DNA from: Phycisphaerales bacterium
GTDB lineage: Bacteria > Planctomycetota > Phycisphaerae > UBA1845
NCBI GenBank assembly: GCA_013140575.1
Contig: JABFSN010000049.1
Location: 1-64,000 of the forward strand
Reading direction: 5' to 3'
DNA length: 64,000 nucleotides
Shown piece after piece: positions 60,270-64,000 of this stretch (positions are counted from its first letter, which is position 1; each line of letters starts with the position of its first letter). Below the pieces are notes generated by a model. That model was given only the letters and a program-made list of their open reading frames with translations. It was not told the DNA's origin and did not search any database. The translations under genes and the position numbers were made by a program.

Positions 60270-60490
60270 CGTTCGTGCAGCTCGTCGCGCGAAGGATAGG
60301 GGCCGCCGTGCGAAAACGTGCTGTTACTCAGGCTGTCCAGGAGCCGATTCATCGCGGCCGCCCGATCGTCCGCGGGCGACCCGTCGATCGGCTCAATGGC
60401 CAGCCGCACCCGCTGCCGTTCGGGGAGCTGCAGGGCTTCCAACGGCTTCAGGACGCCGCCGGTGAAGATGGCCTCCACGTATTGGGTCAT
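60266..60490 (-). CDS. Antitoxin partner, DUF104/AF2212-like, 74 aa
   Basis: A short protein starting MTQYVEAIFTGGVLKPLEAL, followed by LPERQRVRLAIEP; this IYxxGVLxPLxxLxLPExxxV pattern is typical of the DUF104/AF2212-like antitoxin family found in front of PIN toxins. The C-terminus (NRLLDSLSNSTFSHG) likely occupies the toxin active site. ATG 60490 gives the family N-terminus. Confidence 0.85.
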   Translation of the reverse strand: MTQYVEAIFTGGVLKPLEALQLPERQRVRLAIEPIDGSPADDRAAAMNRLLDSLSNSTFSHGGPYPSRDELHER

Positions 60491-60621
60491 ACCCGAATGA
60501 TACGGCGCAGGGCGGACCAAGTCCACGTGATTCCGCCGTATCGGCCTGAGCGAGACGCGCGCCGCGGTTGATATCGCTGCGACTCGCGGCCGCCAGCCGA
60601 TTTCGTCGGCTCGCCGGCCGG

Positions 60622-60729
60622 TTTCAGAACCCCGGACGAAAGTCCGGGGCCGAACGGAGTGGACGCACGGCTCCCGCAGACGACGTGCAGCGGTCCCCTA
60701 CGGCCCGCCACTTGCGTGGCGGGTTCTGA
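60622..60729. repeat. REPIN-like hairpin pair, about 108 bp
   Basis: TTTCAGAACC at the left and GGTTCTGA at the right bound CCCCGGAC-GAAA-GTCCGGGG (60630-60649) and CCCGCCAC-TTGC-GTGGCGGG (60704-60723). It uses the same two stems as 42251-42310 in the opposite order. The 314-base gap 60491-60804 holds nothing else recognised. Confidence 0.85.
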
Positions 60730-60804
60730 TAGTTCGCTCCGAAGCGATAATCCGTGCGAGGAATGTTCAAGGCGACGTCGAATTGCGGTCTCAACACCGG
60801 CGGG

Positions 60805-62532
60805 TCAGGTCGATGCAGGCGCCTGCGGCATCAATTCGACCACCAACTCGCGAACTCGCGCCGCCGCCCGGTCCGCCGGAATCTTCTGGACTTCCCCGTC
60901 GCGGCGGAGGCCGATCTCGACCACGCCGTCGGCCAGCGCCCGCTTGCCGACCGTGACGCGAATGGGGTTGCCGATCAGGTCGGCGTCCTTGAATTTGACG
61001 CCGGGACGCTCGTCGCGGTCGTCGAGCAAGACGTCCACGCCCGCAGCCTCCAGTTCGTCGTGCAAGCGCGCGGCACAGCCCATGACGGCCTCGTCGCGAA
61101 CGTCCAACGCGCAGATGTGAACGCTGAACGGGGCGATGGTCACCGGCCAGATGATGCCGTTCTCGTCGTGAAACGCCTCGATCGCGGCGGCCATGATGCG
61201 GTTCAAGCCCATTCCGTAGCAGCCCATGATGAACGGCGCCGACTTGCCGTTGGTATCGAGATAGTGGGCGTGCATCGCGTCGGAATACTTGGTGCCCAGT
61301 TTGAACACGTGCCCGATCTCGATGCACTTGTCGAACGCCAGCGGCGAGCCGTCCACCGACCGATCGCCCGCGACCGCGGTGCGTATGTCGCCCGATTCCG
61401 TGATGACGAAATCGCGGCCCGCATTGACCCCGGTCAAGTGGTAATCCGTCTTGTTCGCGCCCGTCACCGCGTTGTGCATCACCGTGACGGCCTGATCGAC
61501 GATGACCCGCGCGTTCAGTTTCACCGGCCCGGCAAAACCGACCTTCGCCCCCGTCGTCTTCTCGATCTGCTCCGGCGTGGCCGGCGCCAGCCCCTTGACG
61601 CCCGCGACGCGGCGGAGCTTGGCCTCGTTCACCTCGTGATCGCCGCGGACCAGTGCCATCAGAATACCGTCGGCGTGCTGATAAACGATCGACTTGATCA
61701 TCCGCGCCGGCTCGCACTTCAGCAGCCGCGACACATCGTCGATCGTCGACCGCCCGGGCGTGTGAACTTCCGCCAGCGGATCAAGACCGGCGCACCCGCT
61801 ATCAGGCAGCGGCGCGACGGCCGCCCGTTCCACGTTGGCCGCGTACTTGCCGTCTTCCGAACGCACCATGTAATCCTCGCCCGCGTCCGTCACCACCATG
61901 AACTCGTGCGAGGCGTCGCCGCCGATCGGCCCCGACTCGGCCTCCACCGCCCGAAACGGCAACCCGCACCGCGTAAACACGCGGCAGTAAGCCCGGTACA
62001 TCTTGTCGTACGCCACGTCCAACCCGGCCAAATCGGTGTCGAACGAATACGCGTCCTTCATCAGGAATTCGCGGGTCCGCAGCACGCCGCTTTTCGGCCG
62101 CGGCTCATCGCGGAACTTGGTCTGTATCTGATAGAAATTGATCGGCAACTGCTTGTAGCTGTGTACGTACGCCCGGGCGATGTCGGTGATGACCTCCTCG
62201 TGCGTCGGACCCAGCACCGTCCCCTTGCGGAACGCCTTGTCCGGCAGGTGGACCAGCGTCGACCCCATCGCCTCCACCCGCCCCGATTCCTGCCACAATT
62301 CCACCGGCTGCATCGCCGGCATGTGCAGCTCGATCGCCCCGGCCGCGTTCATCTCCTCGCGGATGATCGCCGTCACCTTCTGCAGGCTGCGATACCCCAA
62401 CGGCAAATAGGCATACGAACCGGCCGCCACCTGCCGCAGCATCCCCGCCCGGATCATCAAAACGTGCGACGGCACCGCCGCGTCGTGGGGCGTCTCCTTG
62501 GTCGTGGGAATGAAAAACCGCGTCCAGCGCAT
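60805..62532 (-). CDS. proS: Prolyl-tRNA synthetase (bacterial type), 575 aa
   Basis: Class II synthetase: MRWTRFFIPTTKETPHDAAV at the start, LRQVAAGSYAYLPLGYRSLQ, motif 2 FRDEPRPKSGVLRTREFLMK, the YbaK-like editing insertion (about 225-395, with LVRGDHEVNEAKLR), motif 3 GCYGMGLNRIMAAAIE, and the C-terminal anticodon domain. It lacks the eukaryote/archaeal-type C-terminal zinc extension. The ATG at 62532 is preferred to 62586, which extends into unrelated sequence. Confidence 0.95.
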   Translation of the reverse strand: MRWTRFFIPTTKETPHDAAVPSHVLMIRAGMLRQVAAGSYAYLPLGYRSLQKVTAIIREEMNAAGAIELHMPAMQPVELWQESGRVEAMGSTLVHLPDKAFRKGTVLGPTHEEVITDIARAYVHSYKQLPINFYQIQTKFRDEPRPKSGVLRTREFLMKDAYSFDTDLAGLDVAYDKMYRAYCRVFTRCGLPFRAVEAESGPIGGDASHEFMVVTDAGEDYMVRSEDGKYAANVERAAVAPLPDSGCAGLDPLAEVHTPGRSTIDDVSRLLKCEPARMIKSIVYQHADGILMALVRGDHEVNEAKLRRVAGVKGLAPATPEQIEKTTGAKVGFAGPVKLNARVIVDQAVTVMHNAVTGANKTDYHLTGVNAGRDFVITESGDIRTAVAGDRSVDGSPLAFDKCIEIGHVFKLGTKYSDAMHAHYLDTNGKSAPFIMGCYGMGLNRIMAAAIEAFHDENGIIWPVTIAPFSVHICALDVRDEAVMGCAARLHDELEAAGVDVLLDDRDERPGVKFKDADLIGNPIRVTVGKRALADGVVEIGLRRDGEVQKIPADRAAARVRELVVELMPQAPAST

Positions 62533-62735
62533 GCCGCGACAAATAGCGGCCCCACCGATCGTTGGCAAGCCCGGACGCCCCGCCATCGCTACCGCGTGAT
62601 CCGGTTGGTGCGTCCCGGTTTTTGCGATGGTTGCAGGCGTCGATCATGCGGGTAGAATTGAGCGTCACGCCCGGCCGGGGCAAATCGGCCGGCGTCGGTT
62701 CAATCTCGCCGTGCATAATTGAACCGACCTGAACC

Positions 62736-62826
62736 GGAGAGGTGGCTGAGCGGCTGAAAGCAACGGTTTGCTAAACCGTCGTACTGGTTTAAACCGGTAC
62801 CGCGGGTTCGAATCCCGCCCTCTCCG
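62736..62826 (+). tRNA. tRNA-Ser (GCT)
   Basis: Acceptor GGAGAGG/CCTCTCC, anticodon stem ACGGT/ACCGT around TTGCTAA (anticodon GCT), a long class II variable arm with the stem ACTGGT/ACCGGT, T arm GCGGG-TTCGAAT-CCCGC and discriminator G. CCA is not encoded. Codons AGC/AGU. Confidence 0.95.
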
Positions 62827-62829
62827 TTT

Positions 62830-63107
62830 GGCGTCGCAAGGTCTCGCCATTCGCCGCTCTTTCCGGCGAAAGAACCCGTTCCCTTGATATGACACCTTGC
62901 GGCACTCGCCGACCGTCTGTCGTCACACGCCGCGCCCTTTCGCACGGTTTGGCGTCCCAACTGCGGGGATAACTGCGGGGGTCGGGTGTCATAGGTTCCC
63001 GTCGCTCGTTGCCGTTCGCGGTCCGGCGTTCCCGGCGACAAGTTCGGCAGCACCGTCAATGCGTCGGATCGTGCGTCGATGCGCCACCCGACGACGCCTG
63101 GCGGGGA
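62830..63107 (-). pseudogene. Possible C-terminal remnant of a tyrosine integrase beside tRNA-Ser
   Basis: The minus-strand frame across this stretch reads ...LPNLSPGTPDRERQRATGTY..., SPQLGRQ and CHIKGTGSFAGKSGEW, running towards the tRNA-Ser 3' end. I recall similar low-complexity C-termini (RATGT...) in integrases of planctomycetes that end next to tRNA genes. No catalytic residues lie here, and a stop at 63108 isolates it, so it would be a decayed fragment. Weak recognition. The rest of the 380-base gap 62827-63206 shows nothing else. Confidence 0.3.
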
Positions 63108-63206
63108 TCAACCGCCGTCCCGTCGCGGGGAATTGTAAACCGACCGAATCGTGTGGCAACAACCGTCCCGCGTGCGGCGTGCGCGCGTGAAGTGATCCAT
63201 CACGGC

Positions 63207-63419
63207 CTACGGCAGCAAGTCACGCGGCCGGACCCCCAGCGCCTTGGCCAGCTTGGCGATGTTCACCACGGCGACGTTGCGTTCCCCCCGTTCGATGCCC
63301 CCGATGTAGTTGCGGTGCAGCCCCGACTCGAACCCCAGCCGCTCCTGCGACCACCGTTTCCGGCCCCGCAGCCGCCGCACCCGCTCCCCGACTTGCGATT
63401 TGATGTCCCCCGTCGCCAT
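63207..63419 (-). CDS. XRE-family helix-turn-helix regulator, 70 aa
   Basis: A single lambda-repressor-like HTH: VGERVRRLRGRKRWSQERLG, then HRNYIGGIERGERNVAVVNI and LAKALGVRPRDLL. No additional domain. It is divergent from a small membrane-anchored protein gene, with an inverted repeat between them, and probably represses its own promoter and the neighbour's. Confidence 0.88.
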   Translation of the reverse strand: MATGDIKSQVGERVRRLRGRKRWSQERLGFESGLHRNYIGGIERGERNVAVVNIAKLAKALGVRPRDLLP

Positions 63420-63430
63420 GACGGCTTGAC

Positions 63431-63476
63431 ATCACACTTATGAGTTGCCAAGCTATCTACACACGATGAGTGTGAT
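63431..63476. promoter_or_regulatory. Candidate operator for the XRE regulator
   Basis: ATCACACTTAT (63431-63441) and ATGAGTGTGAT (63466-63476) are inverted copies with one mismatch, separated by 24 bases. They lie 12 bases upstream of the XRE start and 24 bases upstream of the divergent gene. Position and symmetry suit autorepression. Confidence 0.5.
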
Positions 63477-63500
63477 CCCGTCCCCCCGGTCGCCGACGCA

Positions 63501-63770
63501 ATGGCCCTTGCCCGCCGACAGCTTATCGGAATCGCCGCGGTCGCCGCCGTCGTCGTCGGTTTCGGGGCGTGGCGGCTGATTTCGGCCGGGAACGCCCGGC
63601 ACGTGGCCCCCGACACCGCGGCCTACGTGGCCTCATCCATCCGCGAACCCTTCCACTTGCCGAATTGCCGCTGGGCGGAGAAGATCAGCCGCGCCAATCT
63701 CGTCGGCTACGCGTCCCGTGACGACGCCCTCGCCGACGGCCATCGGCCCTGCAAGGTGTGCCGACGATGA
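63501..63770 (+). CDS. Small membrane-anchored protein with Ada-type zinc-binding motif, 89 aa
   Basis: An N-terminal hydrophobic segment (LIGIAAVAAVVVGFGAWRLI) is followed by REPFHLPNCRWAEKI, SRANLVGY and a C-terminal GHRPCKVCRR. The pattern H..NC.WA..I....L..Y.SRDDAL..G..PCK.C corresponds to the Ada metal-binding-like motif found at the ends of some thermonuclease and surface proteins; it would hold a zinc ion through Cys residues. Exported or inner-membrane. Divergent from the XRE gene and probably regulated by it. Confidence 0.7.
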   Translation: MALARRQLIGIAAVAAVVVGFGAWRLISAGNARHVAPDTAAYVASSIREPFHLPNCRWAEKISRANLVGYASRDDALADGHRPCKVCRR

Positions 63771-64000
63771 TGCCTAGCGCGCATCCATTTTCGCCGGCAG
63801 CGAAGGGTAATTGCCAAAGTCGGGCCAATAATCTTCGCTTGCCGGAACCCGCCAGTGGTTGCGCTAGCTTGAATTTCGACAAGCATCGCTGTAGACTCGC
63901 CTTGAACACCGAATTCCGTCCGAACGCCACTCTAGGTAGAATTGTCGCGAGAGATGAATCGTCCGATCGGCAGCACAATTGAGCATGTCGTTTGGCTTGC

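Noticed and set aside
60754-62655. A 633-codon plus-strand frame opposite proS
   Set aside because: Arg/His/Val-rich shadow of the ProRS gene, whose class II motifs are unambiguous.
62700-63059. A minus-strand frame reading through tRNA-Ser
   Set aside because: The part over the tRNA is a familiar artefact of translating a tRNA gene; only the stretch beyond the tRNA is kept, as a weak integrase remnant.

Overview
The window is high-GC bacterial chromosome and most resembles a planctomycete, probably Phycisphaerae-like. That assignment is inference from content: three large secreted proteins end in dockerin-like Asp/Gly repeats (GDxxxDGxxDxxDF), one protein combines malectin, CotH, lamin-tail and arylsulfotransferase modules, one is an H1-like/SWIB protein, and there is an H-x-DG type pseudopilin. 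There is no rRNA. Two tRNAs are present, Val(CAC) on the minus strand and Ser(GCT) on the plus strand.

Layout. 1-3.6 kb is a mobile-element edge: an IS1380-like transposase tail, an unknown 362-aa gene, and a tyrosine integrase whose 3' part is replaced in frame by the catalytic half of an IS256-type transposase, beside tRNA-Val. 4.2-12 kb is housekeeping: CPBP protease, TyrRS, a two-polypeptide pyruvate:ferredoxin oxidoreductase preceded by a hemerythrin, and a cytidylate-kinase-like protein. 12.7-18.8 kb encodes two related secreted arylsulfotransferase-like proteins, the second fused to CotH and other modules. 18.9-28.7 kb is a surface-polysaccharide region: two glycosyltransferases and a nucleotidyltransferase (+) converge on an overlapping rfbC-rfbA-rfbB-rfbD operon (-), followed by an SDR, GDP-mannose dehydratase and MurJ. 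29-33.7 kb has two translationally coupled lipoproteins, the SWIB protein and an acidic secreted protein.

33.7-44.4 kb is a complete-looking chemosensory cluster on the minus strand (cheW, soluble triple-PAS receptor, cheR, cheA with two HPt domains, a doubled cheC, cheD, cheY), with a divergent HDOD protein and no cheB or flagellar genes. 44.4-49.5 kb holds a repeat-rich secreted protein and an HPr/PtsN/HPF/DUF502 group. 49.7-57.9 kb contains a pseudopilin, a GT39-like membrane protein, a Tat-exported RidA protein, an HslV-like protease with Ser1, and a molybdate transporter in which ModA and ModB are one polypeptide. 58-64 kb holds a Ser/Thr kinase with a C-terminal zinc ribbon, a PIN toxin-antitoxin pair, ProRS, tRNA-Ser, and an XRE regulator facing a small putative zinc protein.

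The most striking feature not explained by genes is a dense set of short palindromes, often in inverted pairs (REPIN-like). The stems vary with compensation while the loop is usually GNRA (GCAA, GAAA, GCGA) on one strand. They fill many gaps, including those of the chemosensory operon, and a related unit has been read in frame inside the GT39-like gene. Longer inverted-repeat elements lie at about 47.4-47.7 kb and 59.6-59.9 kb.

All assignments come from reading the sequence and from family knowledge. No database search was run, so family names rest on motif recognition.
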